Source: Candidatus Competibacteraceae bacterium
GTDB taxonomy: Bacteria; Pseudomonadota; Gammaproteobacteria; Competibacterales; Competibacteraceae
Reading direction: 5' to 3'
Assembly (NCBI GenBank): GCA_003989085.1
Contig: RXIV01000002.1
Location: 334,771-398,770, forward strand
DNA: 64,000 bases
In this document: positions 26,086 through 34,869 of the stretch, piece by piece
How the letters are laid out: the number at the start of each line of letters is the position of its first letter
Numbering within the stretch: position 1 is the stretch's first letter
Translations under genes and position numbers: made by a program
The notes under the pieces: model-generated
What the model was told of the DNA's origin: nothing
Seen by the model: the letters and a program-made list of their open reading frames with translations, nothing else
Databases searched by the model: none

Positions 26086-27666
26086 ATGGATGCACTCTGG
26101 CTAGCATTAGCCTTTTTCCTGGGTCTGCTATTCCGGCAGATGGGGTTGCCGCCGCTGGTAGGCTATTTGGCGGCCGGGTTTGCGCTGAATGGTCTTGGCC
26201 GGGAGGGCGGTGAATCTCTGGAGCAGATCGCCCATGCGGGCGTCTTGCTACTGTTGTTCAGCGTCGGCCTTAAGTTGCGCTTCAAAAGTCTGGCCGGCCC
26301 GGAAGTGTGGGCTGGGGGTGGGCTGCATCTGGCGATCAGTGGTGTATTACTGGGGGTGGTGTTCTGCGCGATTCCCGGATTATCGGCAAGCCAGGCGTTC
26401 CTGCTGGCGGTAACCTTGGGTTTCTCCAGCACGGTGCTGGCGGCCAAGGCGCTGGAGGAGAAGGCGGAATTACGCGCTTTTCATGGCCGGCTGGCGATTG
26501 GCATTCTGATTATCCAGGATTTGGCGGCGCTGGCGTTGATGGCGCTGGTGGGAGCCGGATCGCCCTCGCCGTGGGCGCTGCTGATTTTGGGTCTGCCGTT
26601 ACTGCGGCCCTTGGCAGCGAAGCTGCTGGACTGGAGCGGTCACGATGAACTACTGGTGCTGTTTGGGTTGGCGCTGGCGCTGACCGTTGGCGGGTTGGGC
26701 TTTGAACAAGTCGGCCTCAGCCCCGAACTGGGCGCATTGTTGCTGGGGGCGCTGCTGGCAGGCCATCCCAAGGCGGTGGAACTGGCGAAATCGCTGTGGT
26801 CGCTCAAGGAGGTCTTTTTGGTTGGTTTTTTCCTGCAAATCGGTCTAATGGGCTGGCCGAGCCTGGCGACCTTGGGCGAGGCCAGCTTGCTGGTGTTGCT
26901 ACTGCCGATTAAGGCGGCTTTGTTCTTTCTGATTCTGGTGATGTTCCGGCTCCGCGCTCGTACCGCCTTTTTGGCGGCGCTGGCGCTGTCCAGTTACAGC
27001 GAATTTGCCTTGATCGTGGTGAAATTTATGGTTGGCAACGGCCAGTTGCCGGCGGATTGGCTGGTGTTGCTGGCAATTACAGTGGCGCTGTCGTTCGTAA
27101 TCGCCGCGCCATTTAACCGCTTCGCCCATACTCTGTATGAACGATTGGAAGGGCGGCTGGCCGGTTTTGAAGGGCCAAAGCATCATCCCGACGAGCAGCC
27201 GGTCTCGTTAGGCAGCACCCAGATCCTGATTCTCGGTATGGGCCATGCCGGGGCTGCCGCTTATGATTTCCTCAAGAAGCGCCAGAATGTGCAGGTGGAG
27301 CACAAGGTGCTGATGGTGTCAGGCATTGATTCTGATCTGGGCAAGGTGGAGCGGCACCTTCATGAAGGACGGCGAGTGGTGTACGCCGATGCCGAAGATC
27401 CCGGTTTTTGGCACCGGATCAAGCTGGAGGGTCTCAAGGCGGTGATTTTGGCGATGCCGGACCCGGAGGCAAAACAGATCGCCAGCCGGCAATTACGCCG
27501 GCATGGATTTCAGGGATTGATCAGCGCGATCAGCACCCATCCCGAAGAGGCAGCCGCGCTAAAAGAGGCGGGAGCGAATATGACTTTTCTGGCCTTTAAT
27601 GAAGTCGGCGTTGGTCTGGCTGAGCATGTTTGGGAGGCGTTGGAGCGGCTAAAATCTAGCGGTTAA
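26086..27666 (+). CDS. CPA2-family monovalent cation:proton antiporter with RCK/TrkA-N domain (KefB-like)
   Basis: A 526-residue inner-membrane antiporter. About twelve hydrophobic helices fill residues 1-370, with FSVGLKLRFKSL and GFSSTVLAAKALEEK typical of the Na+/H+ exchanger domain of Kef proteins. After the linker a Rossmann domain begins at LGSTQILILGMGHAGAAAYDFL and continues through VVYADAEDPGFW to the end. KefB proteins are near 600 residues; this one is shorter at the C terminus. It is likely a K+ or Na+/H+ antiporter gated by a nucleotide; glutathione control is not evident. Confidence 0.88.
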   Translation: MDALWLALAFFLGLLFRQMGLPPLVGYLAAGFALNGLGREGGESLEQIAHAGVLLLLFSVGLKLRFKSLAGPEVWAGGGLHLAISGVLLGVVFCAIPGLSASQAFLLAVTLGFSSTVLAAKALEEKAELRAFHGRLAIGILIIQDLAALALMALVGAGSPSPWALLILGLPLLRPLAAKLLDWSGHDELLVLFGLALALTVGGLGFEQVGLSPELGALLLGALLAGHPKAVELAKSLWSLKEVFLVGFFLQIGLMGWPSLATLGEASLLVLLLPIKAALFFLILVMFRLRARTAFLAALALSSYSEFALIVVKFMVGNGQLPADWLVLLAITVALSFVIAAPFNRFAHTLYERLEGRLAGFEGPKHHPDEQPVSLGSTQILILGMGHAGAAAYDFLKKRQNVQVEHKVLMVSGIDSDLGKVERHLHEGRRVVYADAEDPGFWHRIKLEGLKAVILAMPDPEAKQIASRQLRRHGFQGLISAISTHPEEAAALKEAGANMTFLAFNEVGVGLAEHVWEALERLKSSG

Positions 27667-27690
27667 AGTCTAAAAGCTAAAGGTGATGCT

Positions 27691-28092
27691 ATGAATGACA
27701 AGGTTGAAAAAAGTGATGCGGAATGGCGCTCGCAATTGACTCCGGAGCAATACCGGATTTGCCGCCAGAAAGGCACAGAACCAGCATTTACCGGCCAATA
27801 TCATGATTGCCATGATCCGGGTGTTTATCGCTGTGTGGGGTGCGGCAAAGCACTGTTCAGCTCCGAAACCAAGTTTGATTCGGGCAGCGGTTGGCCGAGT
27901 TTCTGGCAACCGGCGCAGGCAGAAACCATCGCTACTGCCGAGGATCGGAGTGGTTTCATGCGCCGCACCGAGGTGTTATGTGCTGACTGCGGGGCGCACT
28001 TAGGCCATGTTTTCGACGATGGTCCCGCGCCGACCGGCTTGCGCTATTGCATCAATTCGGCCGCCTTGAAACTGGATAAAACTGGGCAGTGA
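27691..28092 (+). CDS. msrB: Peptide-methionine (R)-S-oxide reductase
   Basis: MsrB repairs the R form of methionine sulfoxide in proteins. The 133-residue product has the substrate pocket in [13 protein letters not shown], the catalytic Cys in RYCINSAAL and two CxxC pairs (CVGC, CADC) that bind structural zinc. The length is that of a free-standing MsrB. It starts 24 bp after the antiporter gene and could be cotranscribed. It converges on tag with an 18-bp gap and no visible terminator. Confidence 0.96.
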   Translation: MNDKVEKSDAEWRSQLTPEQYRICRQKGTEPAFTGQYHDCHDPGVYRCVGCGKALFSSETKFDSGSGWPSFWQPAQAETIATAEDRSGFMRRTEVLCADCGAHLGHVFDDGPAPTGLRYCINSAALKLDKTGQ

Positions 28093-28110
28093 CCGAGAGT
28101 TAGTCGGATT

Positions 28111-28683
28111 TTAGCTGCCGCTCAGTTCCCGGTGGCGAAAACAAGTCACAAGGTGATCATTGACCATGCCGGTTGCCTGCATAAACGCATAACAGATGGT
28201 CGGTCCAACAAAGTTGAATCCCAACCGCTTCAATTCCCGGCTCATTGCCTCTGACTCTGGTGTTTGGGTCGGCAATTCCGCCAGTGATGTCCAAGCATTC
28301 TGGCGGGGCTGAAAATCAACATGACGCCATAGCAATGGCCCTAATTCGCCGAGCTGTTCCTGAATGGCGAGACAGGCCCGCGCATTGCGGATCACCGATT
28401 CGATCTTGAGCCGATTGCGGATGATGCCCGGATCAGCCATTAACCGGGCAATATCCGTCGGGCCGTAGCTGGCGATGATTTCTGGATTAAAATCGGCTAG
28501 GGCGCGGCGATAGTTTTCCCGCTTGCGTAAAATGGTCAGCCAGTTTAATCCGGCCTGAGCGCCATCGAGAATCAGCATCTCGAATAAACGTCGGTCGTCA
28601 TGGACAGGAACACCCCATTCCTGATCGTGGTAAGCCTGATAAAGCGGGTCGGTTCCACACCAGGCACAGCGCGAGCGATTCAT
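28111..28683 (-). CDS. tag: DNA-3-methyladenine glycosylase I
   Basis: Tag excises 3-methyladenine from alkylated DNA. The 190-residue product begins RCAWCGTDPLYQAYHDQEWG, which holds two of the zinc ligands, and ends with NDHLVTCFRHREL, which holds the others. FEMLILDGAQAGLNWLTILR carries the catalytic-pocket Glu and Trp. The length fits. It follows an exonuclease gene on the same strand with a 15-bp gap, a small DNA-repair pair. Confidence 0.95.
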   Translation of the reverse strand: MNRSRCAWCGTDPLYQAYHDQEWGVPVHDDRRLFEMLILDGAQAGLNWLTILRKRENYRRALADFNPEIIASYGPTDIARLMADPGIIRNRLKIESVIRNARACLAIQEQLGELGPLLWRHVDFQPRQNAWTSLAELPTQTPESEAMSRELKRLGFNFVGPTICYAFMQATGMVNDHLVTCFRHRELSGS

Positions 28684-28698
28684 GGCGCGATCCGGTGG

Positions 28699-29532
28699 CT
28701 ACGGCAGCACATCTTCGCTGCGTAAATGGGATTCTGATGGCTGTGGTCCCGGTCCGCTGACCGGCTCGGCGACAAACAGCGGGCAAGGCTGGGCGCTAAG
28801 TTGCCAGCGGTCGCTAAACTCTCCCCAGTGTGGATTGTTCTGCCGCCCCGCCTCCAGCGCGTCCAGCAGATTCTGAATGCTTGCATTATGGCTGCGGGCG
28901 CTAAGCCGGGTGCTGAGGTAGGCCCACCGCAGATAAAGCACATAGGTATTGAGTACGTCGCCCTCACAGTAACGGTTAATCGCGGCGTAATCTCCGGCGG
29001 CGGCCTGTTCCGCTACATTGCCGCCGTGACCGTTCCATTTACCCGGCAGGCCCAGCGCCCGGGCCGCTTCGTCCAGACCGAGACGAGGCGATGCGCCATA
29101 GTCGCTCAGGGCGTCCATCAGGTCGCAGTGCCAGTTGGTTTGGTAGCGGTAGTCATAGCCAAAGCGGGGATCGGTGCGGTGCCAGTGGTAGGCGGTCAGG
29201 CCGTAGATCAACGACCGCTGCTTGAGGACGGCGGCGTCAAAACTACGGCCATTCCAGGTAATTAAACGCGGGCGCTGCCGGTCGATCAGATTCCAGAACC
29301 CGGCCAGAATCTCCCGTTCGCTGCGGTCGCTGATTCCGGCAGAACCGATTTTGCGGACGGTATAGCATTCATAGCCGCCCTCGTGGTCAATCCGCGCCAG
29401 CAAAAAGCCGAGAGTGATGATTTCGTGCTGGATCGGTTTAGGAAAGGCCGCCGGATCGCGATCTTCCGGCAGAATCGCCAGATCGGGGCGGGTTTCAAGA
29501 TCAACCACAAGAATATGCTGGGGCGATGACAT
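28699..29532 (-). CDS. PolB-type 3'-5' exonuclease domain protein
   Basis: A 277-residue protein of the free-standing DNA-polymerase-B-like exonuclease family (PF10108 type). VVDLETRPD near the start is the ExoI motif with Asp and Glu. LITWNGRSFDAAVLKQRSL resembles the ExoII block, and YCEGDVLNTYVLYLRW carries the ExoIII Asp. No polymerase domain follows. ATG 29532 starts right before the beta-strand leading to ExoI; an upstream ATG at 29580 adds an unrelated segment. The tail after about 240 is Pro/Ser-rich. It pairs with tag and may act in DNA repair; the substrate is unknown. Confidence 0.85.
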   Translation of the reverse strand: MSSPQHILVVDLETRPDLAILPEDRDPAAFPKPIQHEIITLGFLLARIDHEGGYECYTVRKIGSAGISDRSEREILAGFWNLIDRQRPRLITWNGRSFDAAVLKQRSLIYGLTAYHWHRTDPRFGYDYRYQTNWHCDLMDALSDYGASPRLGLDEAARALGLPGKWNGHGGNVAEQAAAGDYAAINRYCEGDVLNTYVLYLRWAYLSTRLSARSHNASIQNLLDALEAGRQNNPHWGEFSDRWQLSAQPCPLFVAEPVSGPGPQPSESHLRSEDVLP

Positions 29533-29622
29533 TGGGCGCGAGAACCTTTTCAGCGGTATTCGGAATTGGGAACAAGGCATTCATTATAGCGGTTGCATTG
29601 AAGGGTGCAGGAGACTCCACAA

Positions 29623-30411
29623 TTGATTAGCAAGCGACAAATCACTTTGGTCAGCCTGACTGAGCCGGGTCGGGCCTTAGCGCAACGGTTATTGACCCTG
29701 CTGCCGGAGGCTGAACATCTGCATCAGCCGCAGCCCTTTCAAGAGACTGTTCGCCGACATTTTCTGGCAGGGCATCGTTTAATTCTGCTTTGCGCTATTG
29801 GCATTGCGGTGCGAACCCTGGGGCCAGTCTTGCGTGATAAATATCAAGACCCGGCGGTTTTAGCGCTGGATGAGCATGGCCGGTTTGTAGTGCCTATTTT
29901 GTCCGGGCATGAGGGCGGCGCGAATGAGTGGGCGCGGCAAATCAGTGATTTTCTAGGCGCTCAGTGCATTATTACTGGCGCTCAGCTTTATACTCAGCCC
30001 TTGCTGGCTGTTGGCCTTGGTTGCAATCGTGGCTGTCCAGTGGATTCATTATTAGCGCTGCTGGATGAGACGCTGGAAAGTCATGGTTTGCGCCGTCATG
30101 CTGTGCGGGCGCTGGCCAGCATTGAATTAAAACAGGATGAATTAGGATTGCAGCAATTAGCGGAGATGCTGCAATTACCTATCAGTTTTTATTCGGCAAC
30201 AGTGCTGAATGAATATGGCGACCGGCTCAGTCGTAAATCCGAAATCGTATTTCGGGAAACCGGCTGTTATGGCGTAGCAGAAGCGGCGGCGCTGGCTTGC
30301 GCTGAACGGCTGATCAATTCATCGCACCGAGCTGAACTACTCATTGCCAAACGAAAAAATGCCGATGCGACGCTGGCGGTAGCGCGAATTTACGGCAATC
30401 CTGGCGCTTGA
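29623..30411 (+). CDS. cbiG: Cobalt-precorrin-5A hydrolase CbiG
   Basis: CbiG opens the delta-lactone of cobalt-precorrin-5A and releases acetaldehyde in the anaerobic corrin route. The 262-residue product has the N-terminal CbiG block LCAIGIAVRTLGPVLRDKYQDPAV and PILSGHEGGANEWARQI. The C-terminal domain begins AVGLGCNRGCPVDSLLALLD. The TTG at 29623 is chosen because AGGAG lies 9 nt upstream; GTG 29605 in the same frame is an alternative. It is convergent with the cbiC-cbiET-cbiL group. Its GC content is lower than that of the facing cobalamin genes. Confidence 0.9.
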   Translation: MISKRQITLVSLTEPGRALAQRLLTLLPEAEHLHQPQPFQETVRRHFLAGHRLILLCAIGIAVRTLGPVLRDKYQDPAVLALDEHGRFVVPILSGHEGGANEWARQISDFLGAQCIITGAQLYTQPLLAVGLGCNRGCPVDSLLALLDETLESHGLRRHAVRALASIELKQDELGLQQLAEMLQLPISFYSATVLNEYGDRLSRKSEIVFRETGCYGVAEAAALACAERLINSSHRAELLIAKRKNADATLAVARIYGNPGA

Positions 30412-30511
30412 AACCGGGCAGTGTCCAGCCCTGCAAATCCCGAAATCCCAAATCGGTTGTGGATGTGGCACGGGCATCCTGCCTGTACCACGACTCATTG
30501 GATGACTCGGC

Positions 30512-31225
30512 TCACGGCGGTGAGAGATTCCCGGCCCGAACCACCAGAAACAGCGCGAAATACGGCCCCGGCGTTGCCGAAATCTCCGCAAGGCATCTAA
30601 CTATCCGTTGTTCCGGGCGGCTGGCCTGTTCGATGTACAGCGCATCCTCGGTTCGGCCAGTCTCCCGCAGCAAGGCCAACAGTCGCGGGCGATGCCGGCC
30701 TGGTTTGAGAATGGCGACGCTGTCGCTGTTGAGCAAAGTCTGGCGGATGGCTTCATCGCCGGCGGTGGCGGGAATGACGGTCAACCGCTGTTCGCCAGTG
30801 ATCAGCGGCAGGGCGGCGGCGGCGGCGGCGGCGCTGACCGAGTTGATACCGGGAATCACGACGCAGGGAAACTGTTCGCCCAACCGCTGCAGCAAGTAGC
30901 TGAAGCTGCCGTAAAACAGCGGATCACCTTCGCACAGCACTGCCACGTCGTATCCGGCAGCCAGTTCCCCGGCAATGGTGACAGCGGCCTGGTCGTAACC
31001 CTGATTCACCGGGCCGCGATCCAGCATACAGGGCATGACGATGGGGATTTCCCGCTGGCCGTTCAGCCAGGATGCGGCGATAGCGCGAGCCTGGGCGCTG
31101 CCTTGCGGAGTCGCGGGGTAGGCGACGACCGGGACGCTTTGCAGAATCCGCACCGCCTTGAGGGTCAGCAGTTCCGGGTCGCCGGGGCCAACCCCAACGC
31201 CGTACAGAGTGCCAGGGGTCTTCAC
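30512..31225 (-). CDS. cbiL: Precorrin-2/cobalt-factor II C20-methyltransferase
   Basis: A 237-residue S-adenosylmethionine-dependent tetrapyrrole methylase that adds the C20 methyl group. GVGVGPGDPELLTLKAVRIL is the SAM-binding opening, VLCEGDPLFYGSFSYLLQRL the central conserved loop and IPGINSVSAAAAAAALPL the next motif. Its ATG overlaps the upstream cbiET stop as ATGA. The same family is named CobI in the aerobic route; CbiL is used here because CbiX and CbiG point to early cobalt insertion. A run of alanines (SAAAAAAALP) is encoded by a GCC-rich repeat. Confidence 0.92.
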   Translation of the reverse strand: MKTPGTLYGVGVGPGDPELLTLKAVRILQSVPVVAYPATPQGSAQARAIAASWLNGQREIPIVMPCMLDRGPVNQGYDQAAVTIAGELAAGYDVAVLCEGDPLFYGSFSYLLQRLGEQFPCVVIPGINSVSAAAAAAALPLITGEQRLTVIPATAGDEAIRQTLLNSDSVAILKPGRHRPRLLALLRETGRTEDALYIEQASRPEQRIVRCLAEISATPGPYFALFLVVRAGNLSPP

Positions 31226-32472
31226 GCCGTTTTCTCCAGTTTCATCAGCAACACTGGCAAATACGGGCGCATGACCCGCTGTCCGGCCAACCGTTCGGCG
31301 CGGGCGATGCCTAATTCAGTCCAGTACGCGGCCCGGTCGCCGGCAAAAGTGTGCAGTTCTACCCGGCTGTCTTCGGTCACGGCGCTGGCAACCAGTCGTC
31401 CACCGGGTTGCAACCGGGTCCAGACGGTCTCCAGCATTTCGTGCAGGCCGCCGTTGCTGCCGCCGATAAACGCCATATGGGGATCAGGCAAGGCCACCAA
31501 TGCTGCCGGGGCTGTGCCGGGGACGATGTGCAGATTGCCGACCACGCCAAATCGATCGCGGTTGATACCCAGGTGCTCCAGCCGTTCCGGGTGGCATTCG
31601 ATGGCATATACCGTGCCCAATGGGTTCCAGCGCGCCCATTCCACCGAGACGCCGCCGCATCCGGCCCCCACGTCCCAGCCGGTTTCCCCAGCACGAGGAG
31701 CGAGCAGCGAGAGGATGGTCAGTCGCACTTCGCGCTTGCTCAACATTCCCTTGCCCGGCTCCTCGCCGGTGCTGAACCGTTCGTCAGGGATGCCGGGGAA
31801 TTCCGGCAGGACGCCGCCGGGGCCATGAGTTTCCAGAATGACCACATTCAACGGGGAAAACTTAACCGTTGCGCCTGCCAGTTCAGCCGCCTGAAATCGG
31901 CGACACTGTTCCTCCGGCATCCCCAGATTTTCGGCGACCCACAGCTCGGATTCGCCAAAGCCGACTTCGACCAGCAGGGTGGCGATCGCCCGTGGTGAAC
32001 TGCCGTGGTCAGTAAGCAGGGCGTAGAGCCGGTTGGCCTGCAATACCGCCCGCAATCCGGTCAGTGGCCGCCCGTGCAGGCTGAGACATTGCGCTGGATG
32101 CCACGATCGCCCCAGTCGGGCAAAGGCGGCTTGAAGGCTGGAGAGGTTGGGATGAAAAACCAGATGTTCCGGCGGCAGCAACCGTAGCAAGGTTTGACTG
32201 ATGCCGTAAAACAGCGGATCACCGGAAGCCAGCAGCACTATCCGCCGCCCGGCGCTGGCTCGCAGGATGGCCCACAGGCCGCTCATTGGGCTGGGATAGG
32301 GTATTTTTTCCGCCGCCAGCTCCGGGAATGCGGCCAGATGTGAGAGCGAACCGATGATCAATTCCGCCGCGTCCAGCGCCGCCCGCGCTGCCGGACTGAG
32401 CATCCCGGCGGCCATGCCCATCCCGACCACCTGGATGGGTGGTCCGGACCAGGCGATCTGCGCCTCGCCCAT
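31222..32472 (-). CDS. cbiET: Precorrin-6Y C5,15-methyltransferase (decarboxylating), CbiE-CbiT fusion
   Basis: A 416-residue fusion. The N-terminal half (about 10-210) is a tetrapyrrole methylase with VVGMGMAAGMLSPAARAALD and LLASGDPLFYGISQTLLRLL (CbiE). The C-terminal half (about 235-410) is a Rossmann methyltransferase with GWDVGAGCGGVSVEWAR and AFIGGSNGGLHEML (CbiT). Together they methylate C5 and C15 and decarboxylate the C12 side chain; the same fusion is called CobL. ATG 32472 shares a base with the cbiC stop (TAATG), which settles the start. A 42-codon upstream extension inside cbiC is not used. Confidence 0.93.
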   Translation of the reverse strand: MGEAQIAWSGPPIQVVGMGMAAGMLSPAARAALDAAELIIGSLSHLAAFPELAAEKIPYPSPMSGLWAILRASAGRRIVLLASGDPLFYGISQTLLRLLPPEHLVFHPNLSSLQAAFARLGRSWHPAQCLSLHGRPLTGLRAVLQANRLYALLTDHGSSPRAIATLLVEVGFGESELWVAENLGMPEEQCRRFQAAELAGATVKFSPLNVVILETHGPGGVLPEFPGIPDERFSTGEEPGKGMLSKREVRLTILSLLAPRAGETGWDVGAGCGGVSVEWARWNPLGTVYAIECHPERLEHLGINRDRFGVVGNLHIVPGTAPAALVALPDPHMAFIGGSNGGLHEMLETVWTRLQPGGRLVASAVTEDSRVELHTFAGDRAAYWTELGIARAERLAGQRVMRPYLPVLLMKLEKTA

Positions 32473-33119
32473 TAGAACCGGACTCCGTGGCTCATCCGCG
32501 CCAGCGCATTGAGCGTCGCCGCCGCCAGGCTGCTGCCGCCACGCCGACCAAGAAGCGTGATGCATGGGGTCTGAAACTCGCTCGCAGCCACCTCCCACAA
32601 CGCCTGTTTGGATTCAGCAGCATTGATGAAGCCGACCGGCATCCCGATGATCAGCGCCGGACGCGGTGCGCCGCCGTCCAGCAGCTCCAGCAGCTTGAAC
32701 AGCGCGGTAGGCGCGTTGCCGATAGCGACGATGTTGCCGACCATGTGCAGCGGCCACTCGTTCATGGCCGCCATGGCGCGGGTTTCGCCGGTCTGTCGCG
32801 CGCGCTCCGCGACTTCGGGCGCGTTCAGGAAACAGCGCACCTGCCCACGCAAATAGCGCCGGCTAATGCCGTGACTGACCATTTCAATATCGCAAAGCAC
32901 ATCCGCGCCTTGGGCCAGCGCCGCCAGCCCAGCAGCGACCGCGCCGGGGCTGAAGTGGAGATCGTCCACGATAGCGGGATCGCCGGAGGTGTGAACCAGC
33001 CGCATCGCTACCTGTTGCTGATCGGCATCGAGATGGGACAGGTCGGTCAACGCACGAATCTGCTCGAACGACTGGCGCTCAATGGCATCGGGATCGCGGA
33101 GATAGTCGAAACGGGGCAT
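32472..33119 (-). CDS. cbiC: Precorrin-8X/cobalt-precorrin-8 methylmutase
   Basis: The 215-residue enzyme moves the C11 methyl group to C12, giving hydrogenobyrinate or cobyrinate. RLVHTSGDPAIVDDLHFSPG includes the catalytic His of the family. VLCDIEMVSHGISRR and GNAPTALFKLLELL with ALIIGMPVGFINAAESK are the other hallmark blocks. The family is also named CobH. Its stop overlaps the cbiET start, and cbiX lies 69 bp upstream, so the four genes probably form one transcript. Confidence 0.94.
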   Translation of the reverse strand: MPRFDYLRDPDAIERQSFEQIRALTDLSHLDADQQQVAMRLVHTSGDPAIVDDLHFSPGAVAAGLAALAQGADVLCDIEMVSHGISRRYLRGQVRCFLNAPEVAERARQTGETRAMAAMNEWPLHMVGNIVAIGNAPTALFKLLELLDGGAPRPALIIGMPVGFINAAESKQALWEVAASEFQTPCITLLGRRGGSSLAAATLNALARMSHGVRF

Positions 33120-33188
33120 GGCGGCTCCAGGGGTTAAAGTGTTGTAGAGAAGGTTAAGGGCAAGACCCGGCTTATTTTGCGTTTAACT

Positions 33189-34055
33189 TTAATGATCCGT
33201 GGTTTGTAGTGCTCCCTGCCAGTCCTCGCGGCCAATGATAGGCGTCCGGTAGGCGCAGAACTGGCAATTCATCTGTGCTTCGCCGCGTTCAGCCTCGGCC
33301 AGCCGCTCCAGAAATGCCGAAACAATCAACGGATGCGCGTTCAGGTAGGGGGCGACTACGGCCTGAACATCGGGATGGCAGCGCTGATAATCGGCCACGG
33401 TCGCGTCAACCTGTTCGACCAGCCGGCCAGTGAACAGTAGGTAGGGAAAAACGATCAGCCGCTGGAAGCCAAGCCGGTGGCTCCGCTCCAGCGCCTCAGC
33501 CATCAACGGTGCTGCCACTGCGGTATAAGCGGTTTCCGCCCAGCCAAAGCCCATGCCTTCCCACAATATCCGGGTGATCTTGCTGATGTTGGCATTGGCA
33601 TCAAGGTCAGAACCGCCGCGCCCGATCACGACCAGCAGTGTTTCCTGCCGTGCGTAATCCGGGCCAAAGTGCGCCTCGACGCTTTCAATCCGTTCGCGGG
33701 CGACCTGCAAGAGGTAGGGGTGAATGCCTAAATCCGCGCCGAAGGTGATTTCCAGCCCCGGATGTTTGGCCTGAAAGGCGTTGAGAATCGCCGGGATGTC
33801 GTTTTTGACGTGGCTGGCGGCCATCAGCAAGGCCGGCAGAGCGGTGATCTGGCGGAAACCCTGCTGCCACAAGGCCTCCAGCGCCTTGGGCAAATCGGGA
33901 TCGACCAGTTCCAGAAAGCCGCTCAGGCAGCGTCGATCCGGCAAGGCCTGTTGTAACCGTTCGGCCAGATGGTGGAATTCAGCGACGCCAGCAGCCCGCC
34001 GGGTGCCGTGACCGATCAGCAGGACGGCGGGAGAAGAAGGGACAGATGCAGTCAT
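33189..34055 (-). CDS. cbiX: Sirohydrochlorin cobaltochelatase CbiX, long form with C-terminal Cys motif
   Basis: CbiX inserts cobalt into sirohydrochlorin, the entry to the cobalt-early pathway. The 288-residue product contains two CbiX modules: LLIGHGTRRAAGVAEFHHLA at the N terminus and LLVVIGRGGSDLDANANISK from about 137. After the second module a tail reads MNCQFCAYRTPIIGRED, with a CxxC that may bind an Fe-S cluster or metal as in other long CbiX proteins. ATG 34055 precedes the first module directly. No His-rich region is present. Cobalamin riboswitch elements were not seen upstream. Confidence 0.9.
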   Translation of the reverse strand: MTASVPSSPAVLLIGHGTRRAAGVAEFHHLAERLQQALPDRRCLSGFLELVDPDLPKALEALWQQGFRQITALPALLMAASHVKNDIPAILNAFQAKHPGLEITFGADLGIHPYLLQVARERIESVEAHFGPDYARQETLLVVIGRGGSDLDANANISKITRILWEGMGFGWAETAYTAVAAPLMAEALERSHRLGFQRLIVFPYLLFTGRLVEQVDATVADYQRCHPDVQAVVAPYLNAHPLIVSAFLERLAEAERGEAQMNCQFCAYRTPIIGREDWQGALQTTDH

Positions 34056-34095
34056 TGCGGATGAACCCAAGTGGGGAATCGGTGGCGGGAGGAGA

Positions 34096-34839
34096 TTAAT
34101 CCTGCGCGCGGAAAATTTGGCCGGTGACGCCTCGGCTATCCGGCCCCAGCAGATACAGATAAGTATCCAGCACCGCTTCCGGGGCGGCCCATTCTGCTGG
34201 ATCACGCCCCGGATAGGCTTTCAGGGTTAACCGGGTGCGAACCCGGCCCGGATCAAGGCTGTTAACCCGGATCGCAGTGTTGGTCTCCAGTTCGCTGGAC
34301 AGGATTTTCATCAGGGTTTCCGCACCGCCCTTGGCGACGGCGTAAGCGCCCCAATAGGCTTGACCTTCGGTGCTCACCCGGTCAGCGGTAAAGACAACCG
34401 AAGCGTCGGTCGATTGATTCAGCAGCCCCAGCAGGGCGTGCGTCAATAGGAATGGGGCGTTGAGATTGACTTGCAGTGTCCGGTACCACAGTTCGAGATC
34501 GTAGTTGGCGATGGGCGTCAAACATTCAAACAGCGCGGCGTTATGCAGCAAACCATCCAATCGTCCGAACTCAGTGCCCAGCACCTGGGCCAGATCAGCG
34601 TAATCCTTGGGCGTCGCCCCTTCCAGATTCATCGGGTAAATAGCCGCTTTGGGGCCTCCCGCCTGTTCAATAGCATCGTAAACCTGTTCCAGTTCACGGA
34701 TGGTGCGTCCCAGCAGGATCACGGTCGCGCCGTGTGCGGCGAAGCAACAGGCGGCGGCACGGCCAATGCCCTCTCCGGCTCCCGTCACCAGAATCACCCG
34801 GTCGTGTAACAGACCAGCAGCAGGTTGGTAGTCCTTCAT
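34096..34839 (-). CDS. SDR-family oxidoreductase (YciK-like)
   Basis: A 247-residue short-chain dehydrogenase. The Rossmann glycine motif TGAGEGIGRAAACCFAAHGA is near the N terminus; LHNAALFECLTPI follows. The Tyr-Lys pair lies in WGAYAVAKGGAETL. SLDPGRVRTRLTLKAYPGRDP is typical of the YciK branch. The position usually holding the catalytic Ser reads VFTADRVS, so the triad needs checking. The substrate is unknown. It lies between a squalene-synthase-like gene and cbiX on the same strand. Confidence 0.88.
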   Translation of the reverse strand: MKDYQPAAGLLHDRVILVTGAGEGIGRAAACCFAAHGATVILLGRTIRELEQVYDAIEQAGGPKAAIYPMNLEGATPKDYADLAQVLGTEFGRLDGLLHNAALFECLTPIANYDLELWYRTLQVNLNAPFLLTHALLGLLNQSTDASVVFTADRVSTEGQAYWGAYAVAKGGAETLMKILSSELETNTAIRVNSLDPGRVRTRLTLKAYPGRDPAEWAAPEAVLDTYLYLLGPDSRGVTGQIFRAQD

Positions 34840-34869
34840 ATTGGCTCCTGATAGCCGCAGGGTTCAAGT

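Noticed and set aside
30608..31828. Plus-strand 406-codon open frame
   Set aside because: Antisense to cbiL and cbiET; low-complexity composition typical of a shadow frame in GC-rich DNA.
33120..34095. Possible cobalamin riboswitch in the cobalamin cluster
   Set aside because: The gaps are too short (about 40-70 bp) and no B12-box-like sequence was seen.
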